Positions 16,601 through 24,355 are shown, numbered from the stretch's first letter. The stretch: DNA of 38,570 nt from Nonomuraea deserti (GCF_004348685.1 NZ_SMKO01000082.1:1-38570); one strand, 5' to 3'. The notes: generated by a model from the sequence alone, not told the origin. A program made the numbers and translations.

Positions 16601-16629
16601 CCATTTTTGACAAACGTGGTCAAAAATGG
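16601..16629. promoter_or_regulatory. Perfect 11-bp inverted repeat, likely operator for the terpene synthase and/or conservon
   Basis: CCATTTTTGAC (16601-16611) is the exact reverse complement of 16619-16629, around the 7-nt spacer AAACGTG. The right arm overlaps the candidate -35 of the class I synthase promoter, and the element lies about 30 bp upstream of the conservon -35. The AT-rich arms stand out in this GC-rich DNA. The regulator is unknown; none of the regulators in the window is adjacent. Confidence 0.7.
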
Positions 16630-16646
16630 TCCAATATGGCTATACT
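16617..16646 (+). promoter_or_regulatory. Candidate promoter giving a leaderless transcript of the class I terpene synthase
   Basis: TGGTCA (16617-16622) is 18 bp from TATACT (16641-16646), a near-consensus -10. Transcription would start about 7 bp downstream, on the G of the in-frame GTG at 16653. No Shine-Dalgarno precedes either possible start. Confidence 0.5.
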
Positions 16647-16652
16647 TCACAA

Positions 16653-17687
16653 GTGACCGATCATGCCGCCTTGGACTACTTCAGCATTCGCAACGATCTG
16701 ACCGATCGCCTGCTGGTGAAATCGCATCAACTGGCCGGAGTGCCCGAGCAGGACCGTAGCGTTGTCCTGGCGGCGGCGGTCGGCTCCGTGCCCGAGGCGG
16801 CCCGGCTCCTGAGCTCCTCCACATCCCTCTTCCCCGACGGCGACAGCGCGTCCAGCCGGCTGGCCTTCAGCTGCCTGTCGGCGGCCGCCACGTTCCCGCG
16901 CGCGAGCCGCGGCCAGATCGCCGACCTCGGAGCGCTGACCACGATCCTGTTCGGTGTCGACGATATCGCCGACGGTGTCGCGGGCGCCTGGTCCGACCGC
17001 GACGTCGCCACGCTTTTCGGGCGGCTCGCCGGCATGGTCGGCGGCGCGCGGCCGGAGGCCGGCGGCTCGAAGCCCATGAGCGAGGCGCTGCACGCCTGGC
17101 AGGCCTGGTGCGCCCGCTTCCACGACTATGCCGGCGCCGCGGTCTACGCGCCGAGCCTGATGGAGCACCTCGAGCTCGCCGGGGCCGCCATGGCGCGCGA
17201 GCGCCTGTGGGCGACCGGCGGCGAGCCCTGGCCCTCGTACGAGCGCTACGTGGACAACGGCAGGCTGACGATCCTCTACCACACGTGGTGGCTGGCCGCT
17301 CTGGCGATCTGCGGCCCGGCGCCCGCCGACGCCGGTCACTGGCACTCCATCGCCCCCGCCACCGACATCGGCGCGGAGTGCCTGCGGCTGGCCAACGACG
17401 TCAGGACGTTCGAACGGGAAAGGAGCGAGAACAAGCCCAACTCCGTCCTCATCCTGGAGCGCGCCGGCCTGAGCACGGAGGCGGCGATCGAGCGGGTGTC
17501 GGCGCACATCGCGGTGCGGAACGCCGCCTTCGACGCCGCGCTCACGCGCCTGCCCGTCGTGCTGGCGCCCCTCGCCGAAGGGCAGCGCAGGAGCGTGTCC
17601 TTCAACGGAGGCTGGTACATGGCCAGGGACACCCACGCGTACACCGTTCAGGATCTTGCCAGGGACATGGACACCCACGCCGGCTAG
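16653..17687 (+). CDS. Class I terpene synthase (probable diterpene synthase)
   Basis: 344 residues from the GTG at 16653. The Asp-rich metal motif DDIAD (103-107, in LTTILFGVDDIADG) and the NSE triad NDVRTFERE (248-256) define a class I ionisation-type terpene synthase that binds a diphosphate through three Mg2+. With a class II cyclase, P450 and prenyl synthase beside it, the likely substrate is a bicyclic diterpenyl diphosphate. An ATG at 16626 would add nine residues but sits inside the inverted repeat; the GTG matches a leaderless start. The TAG (17685-17687) shares the tetranucleotide CTAG with the stop of the convergent cyclase. A sesquiterpene synthase using FPP directly is an alternative. 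Confidence 0.88.
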   Translation: MTDHAALDYFSIRNDLTDRLLVKSHQLAGVPEQDRSVVLAAAVGSVPEAARLLSSSTSLFPDGDSASSRLAFSCLSAAATFPRASRGQIADLGALTTILFGVDDIADGVAGAWSDRDVATLFGRLAGMVGGARPEAGGSKPMSEALHAWQAWCARFHDYAGAAVYAPSLMEHLELAGAAMARERLWATGGEPWPSYERYVDNGRLTILYHTWWLAALAICGPAPADAGHWHSIAPATDIGAECLRLANDVRTFERERSENKPNSVLILERAGLSTEAAIERVSAHIAVRNAAFDAALTRLPVVLAPLAEGQRRSVSFNGGWYMARDTHAYTVQDLARDMDTHAG

Positions 17688-19243
17688 GACACGGTGCCGT
17701 CGAGCGGGCGAGGGCGAGCCTGCCGGGCGAGGTGGGACGAGGAGATCACAGCGGCCCGCGTCACGGCGAACGGCGCGTACAGGTCCTTGTCATGCCAGAG
17801 CGGCGGATGTTCCTGATCCGCCGCGCGCGTCAGATACTCGTGACCCCGGTCCGCGGCGCGCACGCACCGCGGGTCCTCGCGCATCCGGGCCATCAGCAGC
17901 ACCTGCATCGCGTACGCCGTCTCCTCCGCGGTGCCCTCCCAGCGCCCCCACGAGCCGTCCGGGCGCTGGGAACCCAGCACCCACTCGACGGCCGCCCGCA
18001 CCGCCTCCGCCGAGGCGTCACCGCCGAACTCGTCGAGCGCGAGCCCGCAGGCCGCCGTGGCGTAGTAGGGCGAGGCGTGCCACCTGTCGGTCCAGCGGCC
18101 GTCCGGCAGCTGCCTGCCGCGGAGCCAGGCGGCCACATCGGCGATGGTCTCCTCGTAGCGGGGCGCGGTGGCCGGCTTGCGGGCCACGTACTGGCCGAAG
18201 GCGTCCAGCACGTGCGCGTTGACGCTGACCGAGACGCCCTGCTCACCCGGCCAGGTGGAGAAGTGCACACCCGAGCGGAACCGCCACAGGATGTCCGGCT
18301 CGTGCGGCACTCCCAGGAGCGCCAGCGCGTACAACGTCATGGAGGTCGTGTCGGCGTCGGCGGGCAGCCCCGCGCCGGCGGGGGTGCCGGCGGAGGCGAC
18401 CGCCACCCGGAGGTCGGCCACCATCTCCGGCGGCACCTCGATGGGCACGCCCGCGCGCAGCAGCCAGCTCAGCACCCAGCTCCGCTCGAACACGGTGATG
18501 GGCACCCCGACGGGCACCGGGCCGCCGTGGCGCCGGACGACCGCCTCCAGATGTTCCAGGGCCGGCTCGTGCGGGTCAGTCGCCCCGCGCTCCCCGAGCC
18601 AGGCGACGGTCGCCGCAGGCGAGGCTCCCACGGTTCCGACGGCCGTGGGCCGGATGCCCGGCGCGCCGGCGGCCTCCTCGCCCACGATCTCCAGGGCGTG
18701 CAGCAGTTTCTCCGGTACTTCGGCCCCCGATGTGACCCGCGCCCTGACCAACTGCAGCGTGTCGTAGTTCATGCCCTCGGGCAACGGCAGGGGCGGGTGC
18801 CCCAGGGCGTCGGCGTGACGGTTGATGAGAGCCACCAGCGAGGGCACGATGTGCTCGATCGCCGGCATGTCCGGCAGGTCGAGCCGGCCGCCCAGCCAGG
18901 TGGTGAGCACGCCTAAGCCGCGTTCGACCGGCGGGAGGAGACGCCTTCGGTCCGCGCCGGGGTCCCCGCGCATCGCGGCGGACAGGATTCCCTCGGTGGC
19001 GCTCAGCGTGGGCACCAGCCCGTAGCCGTCGGGCGCGCCCCAGGCGCCGTCCGGCAGCTGGGAGCCGAGCAGGTAGTCGATCCGCTCCCGGTGACCGATC
19101 AGCCAGGGCGCGAGTGAGACCAGCCGGCCCGTCTCGTAGACGGAGGGGGACACCTGCCCCCACGGGCGGAGCATCAGGCTCGTGAGCAGCTCCTCCGCGG
19201 CGACGTCCGGCGCGTCGTCGGTGAGGACCTTCCCCAGGCTCAC
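17684..19243 (-). CDS. Class II terpene cyclase (bacterial labdane-type diterpene cyclase)
   Basis: 519 residues, the usual length for bacterial class II diterpene cyclases and shorter than squalene-hopene cyclases. The protonation motif is DADTT (296-300, in GLPADADTTSMTLYALALLG): the first two Asp of DXDD are kept and the third position is Thr. QW-like repeats occur: QLPDGAWG (62-69), QLPDGRW and QRPDGSWGRW near the C-terminus. It protonates and cyclises a prenyl diphosphate, probably GGPP, to a bicyclic diphosphate without ionising it, since no DDXXD is present. The GTG start overlaps the P450 stop (GTGA), so it is co-translated with the P450 and lies downstream of it. Confidence 0.88.
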   Translation of the reverse strand: MSLGKVLTDDAPDVAAEELLTSLMLRPWGQVSPSVYETGRLVSLAPWLIGHRERIDYLLGSQLPDGAWGAPDGYGLVPTLSATEGILSAAMRGDPGADRRRLLPPVERGLGVLTTWLGGRLDLPDMPAIEHIVPSLVALINRHADALGHPPLPLPEGMNYDTLQLVRARVTSGAEVPEKLLHALEIVGEEAAGAPGIRPTAVGTVGASPAATVAWLGERGATDPHEPALEHLEAVVRRHGGPVPVGVPITVFERSWVLSWLLRAGVPIEVPPEMVADLRVAVASAGTPAGAGLPADADTTSMTLYALALLGVPHEPDILWRFRSGVHFSTWPGEQGVSVSVNAHVLDAFGQYVARKPATAPRYEETIADVAAWLRGRQLPDGRWTDRWHASPYYATAACGLALDEFGGDASAEAVRAAVEWVLGSQRPDGSWGRWEGTAEETAYAMQVLLMARMREDPRCVRAADRGHEYLTRAADQEHPPLWHDKDLYAPFAVTRAAVISSSHLARQARPRPLDGTVS

Positions 19244-20613
19244 GCCACCCACTTCCTCTCGATGGGCAGCAGCCGCAGGTAGAGCTTCTCCTTCGGCCTC
19301 ACGGACGCTCCCGGCACGGGGGTGAGCTTCTGGGGGTTGGTCAGGACGGGCTCGTACCTGCTCAGCAGGTTGGCGATCACCAGCGGCGCCTCGACGTAGA
19401 ACAGGTGCTGACCGAGGCAGACGTGCGGGCCCGCGCCGAAGGGGATGAACGAGAACCGATGCCGGCGTGCCGCCTTCTCGTCGGCCCAGCGCTCCGGGTC
19501 GAACTCGTGCGGCCTGTCCCAGAACTCCGACAGCCGGTGGGTGGTGTACGGGCTGACCAGGACCTGCGAGCCGGCCTTGATCCGGACGCCGCCGATCTCC
19601 GTGTCCGCCACCGTCTGCCGGGGGATGATCCAGGCCGACGGGTAAACGCGGAGGAGCTCCTGCAACACCATGCGGAGGTACGTGAGCTCGGCGACGTGCG
19701 ACGGCCGTACCGGGCCGTCGCCCACGACGCGGCGGATCTCGTCCTGCAGCCGGGCGTTCACGTCGGGATGGTCGTGCAGCACCGACCACAACCAGGTGAG
19801 CGACATGGCCGTGGTCTCCGAGGCCGCGCCGTAGATGCTCACCAGGTCGTCGCGCACCTGCCGCAGGTCGGCGTCGCCATCCGTCTCCAGCCTGGCCGCG
19901 AGCAGGGTCGAGACCACCTCCTTGCCCTTAATACCTTCACGCTTCGCCTGTTCGATCAGCGGGTAGACGATCTCGTCGATCTTCTTCGCGGATCTGAGGA
20001 AGGCACGGTCGCCCGGCACCTTGATGGAGTACGGGGCGAAGGGGAAGAGCAGCCGGAAGCCGATCGACGTGGCGCACGTGGAGAACTCGGGCGCCAGTCG
20101 TTCGGCGGTGTCGCGGGAGATGCGGCCGCCGAACAGGACCTTGATGACCGCCTGGTTGACGATCGTGGTCATCTGGTGTCCGCCGTCGACGGGCTGGCCC
20201 CGCCGCGCGAACCCGTCGAGCTCGCCGATGCACTCGGTGATGATGTCGGCCATGTCCTCGGCCAGGGAGGCCGTGTACCGCATGGTGAAGAGCGGCTGGA
20301 GGATCTTCCTGGTGGACGCCCAGCCGTCGCCCTCGCCGAGGATGCTGTCGCCGGTCACGCGCTGCACCGGCCGCCAGAACATGCCCTCGCGGACGAAGTT
20401 CGTCCAGTCGGTCTTCAGGACCTGCTGGACGTGGTCGGGGTGCGAGATGAGGTAAGGGCGGAAGGGGCCGAGGTCGAGCCGGACGACGCGTCCTTCGGCC
20501 TCGACGCCCATTCTGGCCAGCTCGGTGACCGGGTCCTTCACGAGACGGGGTATGGCTCGGTAGAACGGTACGACTTTCGGGCGAGTGGCGGAGGTTGCCC
20601 TGGCATGTGGCAT
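19240..20613 (-). CDS. Cytochrome P450 of the terpenoid cluster
   Basis: 457 residues. The I-helix GAASETT (262-268, oxygen activation), the K-helix ELLR (319-322), the PERW motif (DPERWAD) and the heme loop FGAGPHVCLG with Cys399 are all present, so it should be functional. There is no N-terminal membrane anchor, as usual for bacterial P450s; electrons must come from redox partners encoded elsewhere, since no ferredoxin gene is in the cluster. It is first in a two-gene operon with the class II cyclase and is the likely hydroxylase of the diterpene. Confidence 0.92.
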   Translation of the reverse strand: MPHARATSATRPKVVPFYRAIPRLVKDPVTELARMGVEAEGRVVRLDLGPFRPYLISHPDHVQQVLKTDWTNFVREGMFWRPVQRVTGDSILGEGDGWASTRKILQPLFTMRYTASLAEDMADIITECIGELDGFARRGQPVDGGHQMTTIVNQAVIKVLFGGRISRDTAERLAPEFSTCATSIGFRLLFPFAPYSIKVPGDRAFLRSAKKIDEIVYPLIEQAKREGIKGKEVVSTLLAARLETDGDADLRQVRDDLVSIYGAASETTAMSLTWLWSVLHDHPDVNARLQDEIRRVVGDGPVRPSHVAELTYLRMVLQELLRVYPSAWIIPRQTVADTEIGGVRIKAGSQVLVSPYTTHRLSEFWDRPHEFDPERWADEKAARRHRFSFIPFGAGPHVCLGQHLFYVEAPLVIANLLSRYEPVLTNPQKLTPVPGASVRPKEKLYLRLLPIERKWVA

Positions 20614-21090
20614 GGCGGCGGTCCCCGATCGGGATGGCGATGGACGTAGTCGTCAGGTGACGATATCTAGCGACTTATGCTGTTCTCGGATGAAAGTCCG
20701 TTTGCGACGGCTATCGCTCATGGGCTTGAGCGCCCTTCAGCAGGAGGACGGCTCGCCCCGTTCTCTGTCCTGATCGCCCGCTGGGTCGAGAGCCGTGGGC
20801 TGGGGTCCTGGGCCGAAGGGTGCCCGCGGTGGCGGTACGCGGTCCGTCCGGCGCCGCGTGGTGCGGTCCGGTGGCCGGCCTGGGCCGTGCGGACGAGGGC
20901 AGGCGAGCCAAGAGCTTGGGAGGAACGGACGCGTTCTGGTGGGGCGGCGTCGTTCGCCACGAGTTATTCCTCCATCGCCTACGGTGTCCATCTCACGGCA
21001 TGGACATTCCCTGACAAAAGTCAACCGATGAGTGGAGTATCACATGCTTATGCATGTAGGTTCAAGATCGTACCGGGGTAGGAGTACCTG
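20614..21090. other. 477-bp divergent intergenic region of the terpenoid cluster
   Basis: No convincing gene: the open frames here are short, Arg/Pro-rich and unlike known proteins. It separates the leftward P450 operon from the rightward prenyl synthase, so it must hold both promoters. Two short inverted repeats lie near the prenyl synthase: TGAC-AAAA-GTCA (21012-21023) and ACATGC-TTAT-GCATGT (21042-21057). CGTCA-GG-TGACG (20651-20662) lies near the P450 start. I could not settle on -35/-10 pairs. Confidence 0.5.
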
Positions 21091-22101
21091 TTGAATCTCA
21101 GCCATCCGTCGGGCGGCGGCGCCATGGACCGCTGCCGGGACTTACTCGAGCCGGCCCTCAGGGAGGCCGTCGCGGTGCTGCATCCGTGGGGCGCCGGCAT
21201 GGCCGGATTCGCCCTGGGCTGGTCGGACGCGGACGGCAGGCCCGGCAACGGTGACCGTGGCAAGGCCGTGCGGCCGGCCGTCGCCCTGCTCAGTGCCGAG
21301 GCCGTCGGAGGCACGGCGAAGTCGGCGCTGCCGGGCGCCGTGGCGGTGGAACTCGTGCACGCCTTCTCGCTGGTGCACGATGACATCATCGACCACGACG
21401 AGAGGCGCAGGCACCGCGAGGCGCTCTGGAAGGCGTACGGCGTGGGGCCCGCCCTGCTCGCCGGCGACGCGCTCCTGGCGCTGGCCGTCGGCCAGCTCGC
21501 CACGCGGCCCGAGGCGATCCCCTACCTGTCGGCGGCGCTGGTCGAGCTCGTCCAGGGACAGACGGCCGACATGGCCTTCGAGAACCGGCCGTGGCGCGGG
21601 CCGGACGAGGTCACGGTCGCCGAATACACCGACATGGCCGCGGGCAAGACCGGCGGCCTGCTGGGCGCCGCCGCGGCCACGGGCGTGGCGCTGGGCGGCG
21701 CACCCGAGCTCGCGGACCGCCTGTGGGGCATGGGGCGCGACCTTGGGGTGGCCTTCCAGATCGTGGACGACATGCTCGGCATCTGGGGCGACCCGGACGT
21801 TACGGGCAAACCCGTATACAGCGACTTGCGGCGCGCGAAGAAAACGTTTCCGGTGCTGGCCGCCCTGGCCGCCGACGTCCCGGCCGCCCGCGAGCTGTCC
21901 GCGCTCCTGTCGGCGGGGAACATGAACCAAGGCTCCCTGCGGCACGTCGCCGACCTCGTGGAGGAGGCCGGCGGCCGCGACGCCGCCCGGTCGCTGGCGG
22001 ACCGGTACATGTCGTCGGCGCTGGAGGTGGTCGACCGGCACCTGCCGGACGCCGGCGACCTGCGCGCGGTGTGCGACTCCCTGGTGAACCGTGTCCACTG
22101 A
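21091..22101 (+). CDS. Polyprenyl diphosphate synthase, probably GGPP synthase
   Basis: 336 residues of a trans-isoprenyl diphosphate synthase. First Asp-rich motif DDIID (97-101, in ELVHAFSLVHDDIIDHDERRRHRE) and second motif DDMLGIWGD (226-234), with KAVRP for diphosphate binding near residue 60. The HAFSLVHDD context resembles actinobacterial GGPP synthases. It condenses IPP with allylic diphosphates to feed the class II cyclase. TTG at 21091 is chosen as start because GGAG (21081-21084) lies six bases before it; the next candidate is the ATG at 21124. The chain length (C20 versus C15 or C25) is inferred from cluster context. Confidence 0.88.
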   Translation: MNLSHPSGGGAMDRCRDLLEPALREAVAVLHPWGAGMAGFALGWSDADGRPGNGDRGKAVRPAVALLSAEAVGGTAKSALPGAVAVELVHAFSLVHDDIIDHDERRRHREALWKAYGVGPALLAGDALLALAVGQLATRPEAIPYLSAALVELVQGQTADMAFENRPWRGPDEVTVAEYTDMAAGKTGGLLGAAAATGVALGGAPELADRLWGMGRDLGVAFQIVDDMLGIWGDPDVTGKPVYSDLRRAKKTFPVLAALAADVPAARELSALLSAGNMNQGSLRHVADLVEEAGGRDAARSLADRYMSSALEVVDRHLPDAGDLRAVCDSLVNRVH

Positions 22102-22160
22102 CCGGCCCGGGGGCCAGGGGCCGCGGCGAGCCGTCTCGGGCCGATGCGGATAATGACGGG

Positions 22161-23090
22161 ATGAGATCGCTCGGAACCACCGGCTTGTCCGTTTTCCCCC
22201 TGTCGCTCGGCGCCAACGTGTTCGGCTGGACGGCCGACAAGGAGACCTCGTTCGCGATCCTGGACGCCTACGTCGCGGGCGGCGGCAACTTCATCGACAC
22301 CGCCGACGCCTACCCGGCATGGGAGACCGGCGAGTCCACCTCGGAGACGATCATCGGTGAGTGGCTGGCCGCCCGCGGCAACCGCGAGTCCATCGTGCTC
22401 GCCACCAAGGTCGGCATGCTGGAAGGCCTGCGCGGGCTCGCCCCCGCCACCATCCGCACGGCGGTCGAGGGCTCGCTGCGGCGGCTGCGTACCGACTACA
22501 TCGACCTCTACTGGGCGCACGTGGACGACCAGGACACGCCGCTGGCCGAGTCGCTGGCGGCGTTCGACACCTTGGTCCGCGAGGGCAAGGTGCGCCACGT
22601 CGGAGCGTCCAACTACGGGGCGGCGCGGCTCGCCGAAGCCCTCGCGATCTCCGACGCCGAGGGCCTGGCCAGGTACGCGGCCCTGCAGCAGCCGTACAAC
22701 CTGGTCGAGCGCGCCTACGAGGGCGAGCTGCGGGACGTGGTGGTCAGGGAAGGGCTGGCCACCACACCGTACTTCGGGCTGGCGCGCGGCTTCCTGACCG
22801 GCAAGTACGCGCCAGGGGTCCAGGTGGACAGCCCGCGGGCGGGGAAGGCCTCCGCGTACCTGGCGACGGCACACGGGCCCAGGACGCTGGAGGCGCTGGG
22901 CAAGGTGGCGGCCGACCGGGACGTCGCACCGGCCACGGTGGCCCTGGCCTGGGTCGCCGCCCAGCCGACGATCACGGCGACGATCGCGAGCGCGCGGAAC
23001 GTCGAACAGCTGGAGGCGCTGATGGAGGCCGCGTCGCTCACGCTCAGCGCCGGCGAACTGGCCCTCCTCGACCAGGCCTCCCGCCCCTGA
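22161..23090 (+). CDS. Aldo/keto reductase
   Basis: 309 residues of the AKR (beta/alpha)8 family. The catalytic tetrad can be read as Asp46 and Tyr51 (NFIDTADAYP), Lys83 (LATKVG) and His120 (DLYWAHVDD). The NADPH-binding C-terminal region (TIASARNVEQLEAL) is present. It starts 59 bp after the prenyl synthase on the same strand, so it may be co-transcribed and reduce a terpenoid carbonyl, but generic AKRs of this type are common and the link is only positional. Confidence 0.88.
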   Translation: MRSLGTTGLSVFPLSLGANVFGWTADKETSFAILDAYVAGGGNFIDTADAYPAWETGESTSETIIGEWLAARGNRESIVLATKVGMLEGLRGLAPATIRTAVEGSLRRLRTDYIDLYWAHVDDQDTPLAESLAAFDTLVREGKVRHVGASNYGAARLAEALAISDAEGLARYAALQQPYNLVERAYEGELRDVVVREGLATTPYFGLARGFLTGKYAPGVQVDSPRAGKASAYLATAHGPRTLEALGKVAADRDVAPATVALAWVAAQPTITATIASARNVEQLEALMEAASLTLSAGELALLDQASRP

Positions 23091-23093
23091 CCC

Positions 23094-23135
23094 CTCCGGC
23101 CGATCCGCTCCGGCCGATCCGCTCCGGCCGATCCG
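23094..23135 (+). repeat. Three 14-bp tandem repeats downstream of the aldo/keto reductase
   Basis: CTCCGGCCGATCCG occurs three times without spacing (23094-23107, 23108-23121, 23122-23135), 3 bp after the reductase stop. The self-complementary CGGCCG core may form hairpins and help termination toward the convergent STAS gene. Confidence 0.8.
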
Positions 23136-23200
23136 CGCCCCACGCGCCGCCGCCCGCACTGCCGCCCACGCCCCACGCGCCCGCCGCCAGCCCGCTTACC

Positions 23201-23223
23201 GCCTGCCTGCCTGCCTGCCTGCC
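23201..23223 (+). repeat. (GCCT)5 microsatellite
   Basis: Five GCCT units plus GCC, followed by two copies of GTGCGC flanking CTGCCTGCC (to about 23243). It lies in the 195-bp convergent gap at 23091-23285, which holds no gene. Confidence 0.8.
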
Positions 23224-23285
23224 GTGCGCCTGCCTGCCGTGCGCTCGCCGTCCTCTGCGTGCCTGCCGCATGGGCGGCGCCCGCG

Positions 23286-23702
23286 TCAGGCCAGGCCGTG
23301 CCGGCGGCACCACTCCTCGACGCTCTCACCACCGCGCTCGACCGCGCGCACCCAGTGGGCGTCGGCCGCGATCGCGTCAGGGACGGTGTCGTGGATCGGG
23401 AACACGGCGGTGAGGCCGGTGATCGTGAAGACGCGTACGATGCGGTCGGTGCCCATCACGAGGGCGAGTGACCCCTCCTGGGTACGCAGCCGCTTGAGCG
23501 CGCCCACGAGCACCCCCAGACCGGTCGAGTCGAGGAACTCCACGCCGCTCAGATCGACCACGACGTGGACGACCCCCTTGGCCACGAGGTCGAGCACATA
23601 CTCGCGCAGCCGTGGCGCGGTGAAGACGTCGATCTCTCCGACGACCCTGATGGCGGCGCAGTCGCCGGTCGGTCCGAAGACCTCTAAGTCGATCTCTCGC
23701 AT
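23286..23702 (-). CDS. STAS-domain anti-sigma-factor antagonist
   Basis: 138 residues. The STAS fold is clear: AIRVVGEIDVFTAPRLREYV, VHVVVDLSGVEFLDSTGLGVLVGALKRLR, then SLALVMGTDRIVRVFTITGL and FPIHDT. Ser59 in LDSTGLG is the site phosphorylated in SpoIIAA/RsbV relatives. The protein would bind a switch kinase/anti-sigma factor to release a stress sigma factor; no such partner is encoded nearby. The last ~25 residues (WVRAVERGGESVEEWCRRHGLA) extend beyond the usual domain. A GAGGGG ribosome site precedes the ATG at 23702. Confidence 0.9.
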   Translation of the reverse strand: MREIDLEVFGPTGDCAAIRVVGEIDVFTAPRLREYVLDLVAKGVVHVVVDLSGVEFLDSTGLGVLVGALKRLRTQEGSLALVMGTDRIVRVFTITGLTAVFPIHDTVPDAIAADAHWVRAVERGGESVEEWCRRHGLA

Positions 23703-23765
23703 CTGGAACCCCTCAGCTCACTCAGTCGCGTCATTCATGGTGATGACGGGGGAATCTGTACGTTT

Positions 23766-23794
23766 ACACTATGCGGTGAGCGGCATCGCGTCAA
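23766..23794 (-). promoter_or_regulatory. Predicted promoter of the STAS gene
   Basis: On the minus strand, -35 TTGACG (23789-23794), a 17-bp spacer and -10 TAGTGT (23766-23771) predict a start near 23759 and a ~57-nt leader. Confidence 0.5.
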
Positions 23795-23809
23795 TAAACA
23801 GCTTTCGGC

Positions 23810-23827
23810 GTCATCGTGCACGATGAC
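23810..23827. promoter_or_regulatory. Perfect 18-bp palindrome upstream of the XRE regulator
   Basis: GTCATCGTG-CACGATGAC is self-complementary with no spacer and ends 16 bp before the chosen ATG. It lies in the divergent STAS/XRE gap, just upstream of the STAS -35, so the XRE protein may control both genes. Confidence 0.7.
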
Positions 23828-23843
23828 AGGAGTGGGGGATGGG

Positions 23844-24287
23844 ATGCGCGTCGAGGAGGCCATCGGGTTGCAGATCGCACGCCTGCGGGCGGAGCGGCGG
23901 ATGTCGCTGACCGAGCTGGGTGAGGCGCTGGGCCGCTACCTGGACCGGCCATGGAGCCGGCAGGCCGTCCACCAGGCGGAGCGCGGGCAGCGGGCGTTCA
24001 CGGCCGCCGAGCTGACCGCCCTCGCGCTGGCTCTCGACACCTCGGTCCCGGCGCTGTTCCGCGCCGAAGACGACCGGATCGAGCTGCCGGGCGGGGCGGT
24101 CTCTCCCGAGGAATACCGCGGCATCCTGCTGAACAGGGAGCGGAACACCCCCCTCGACGGGGTGGAGGAGCTGATCATCGCGCTGCACGACATCGGGGAG
24201 GTGCTCTCCCGTCCCGCCCTCGTCCGCCTGGCACGCATCGGCGAGGTGGCCGACCAGGTCGCCGGCCCGGAGCCGCACCGGACCTGA
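23844..24287 (+). CDS. XRE-family helix-turn-helix regulator
   Basis: 147 residues from the ATG at 23844, preceded by AGGAGTGGGGG; an in-frame ATG at 23823 falls inside the palindrome and is less likely. The N-terminal ~70 residues are a Cro/CI-type HTH (IGLQIARLRAERRMSLTELGEALG, RQAVHQAERGQRAFTAAELTALALALDTSVPALF). The C-terminal part (EYRGILLNRERNTPLDGVEELIIALHDIGEVL) is helical and unassigned. It is divergent from the STAS gene, suggesting local regulation, and convergent with the ECF41 sigma gene. Confidence 0.85.
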   Translation: MRVEEAIGLQIARLRAERRMSLTELGEALGRYLDRPWSRQAVHQAERGQRAFTAAELTALALALDTSVPALFRAEDDRIELPGGAVSPEEYRGILLNRERNTPLDGVEELIIALHDIGEVLSRPALVRLARIGEVADQVAGPEPHRT

Positions 24288-24299
24288 CGCTTTCCCTGG

Positions 24300-24324
24300 C
24301 GGCCCCGGCAGACCACCGGGGCCG
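24300..24324. terminator. Hairpin terminator between the XRE and sigma-factor genes
   Basis: CGGCCCCGG (24300-24308) pairs perfectly with CCGGGGCCG (24316-24324) around CAGACCA, between two converging stop codons. Confidence 0.65.
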
Positions 24325-24355
24325 GCCTTGCAGGCACGGCTGCCTTACCGGCGTC

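Noticed and set aside
16626..16652. Upstream ATG start for the class I terpene synthase
   Set aside because: It sits inside the perfect inverted repeat and has no ribosome site; the -10 TATACT places transcription start at the GTG at 16653.
20677..21081. Open frames of 80-134 codons in the P450/prenyl-synthase gap
   Set aside because: Biased composition, no motifs, several overlapping frames equally open; treated as promoter region.
23823..23843. Earlier ATG start of the XRE regulator
   Set aside because: The ATG is inside the 18-bp palindrome, and the AGGAGTGGGGG ribosome site lies between it and the ATG at 23844.
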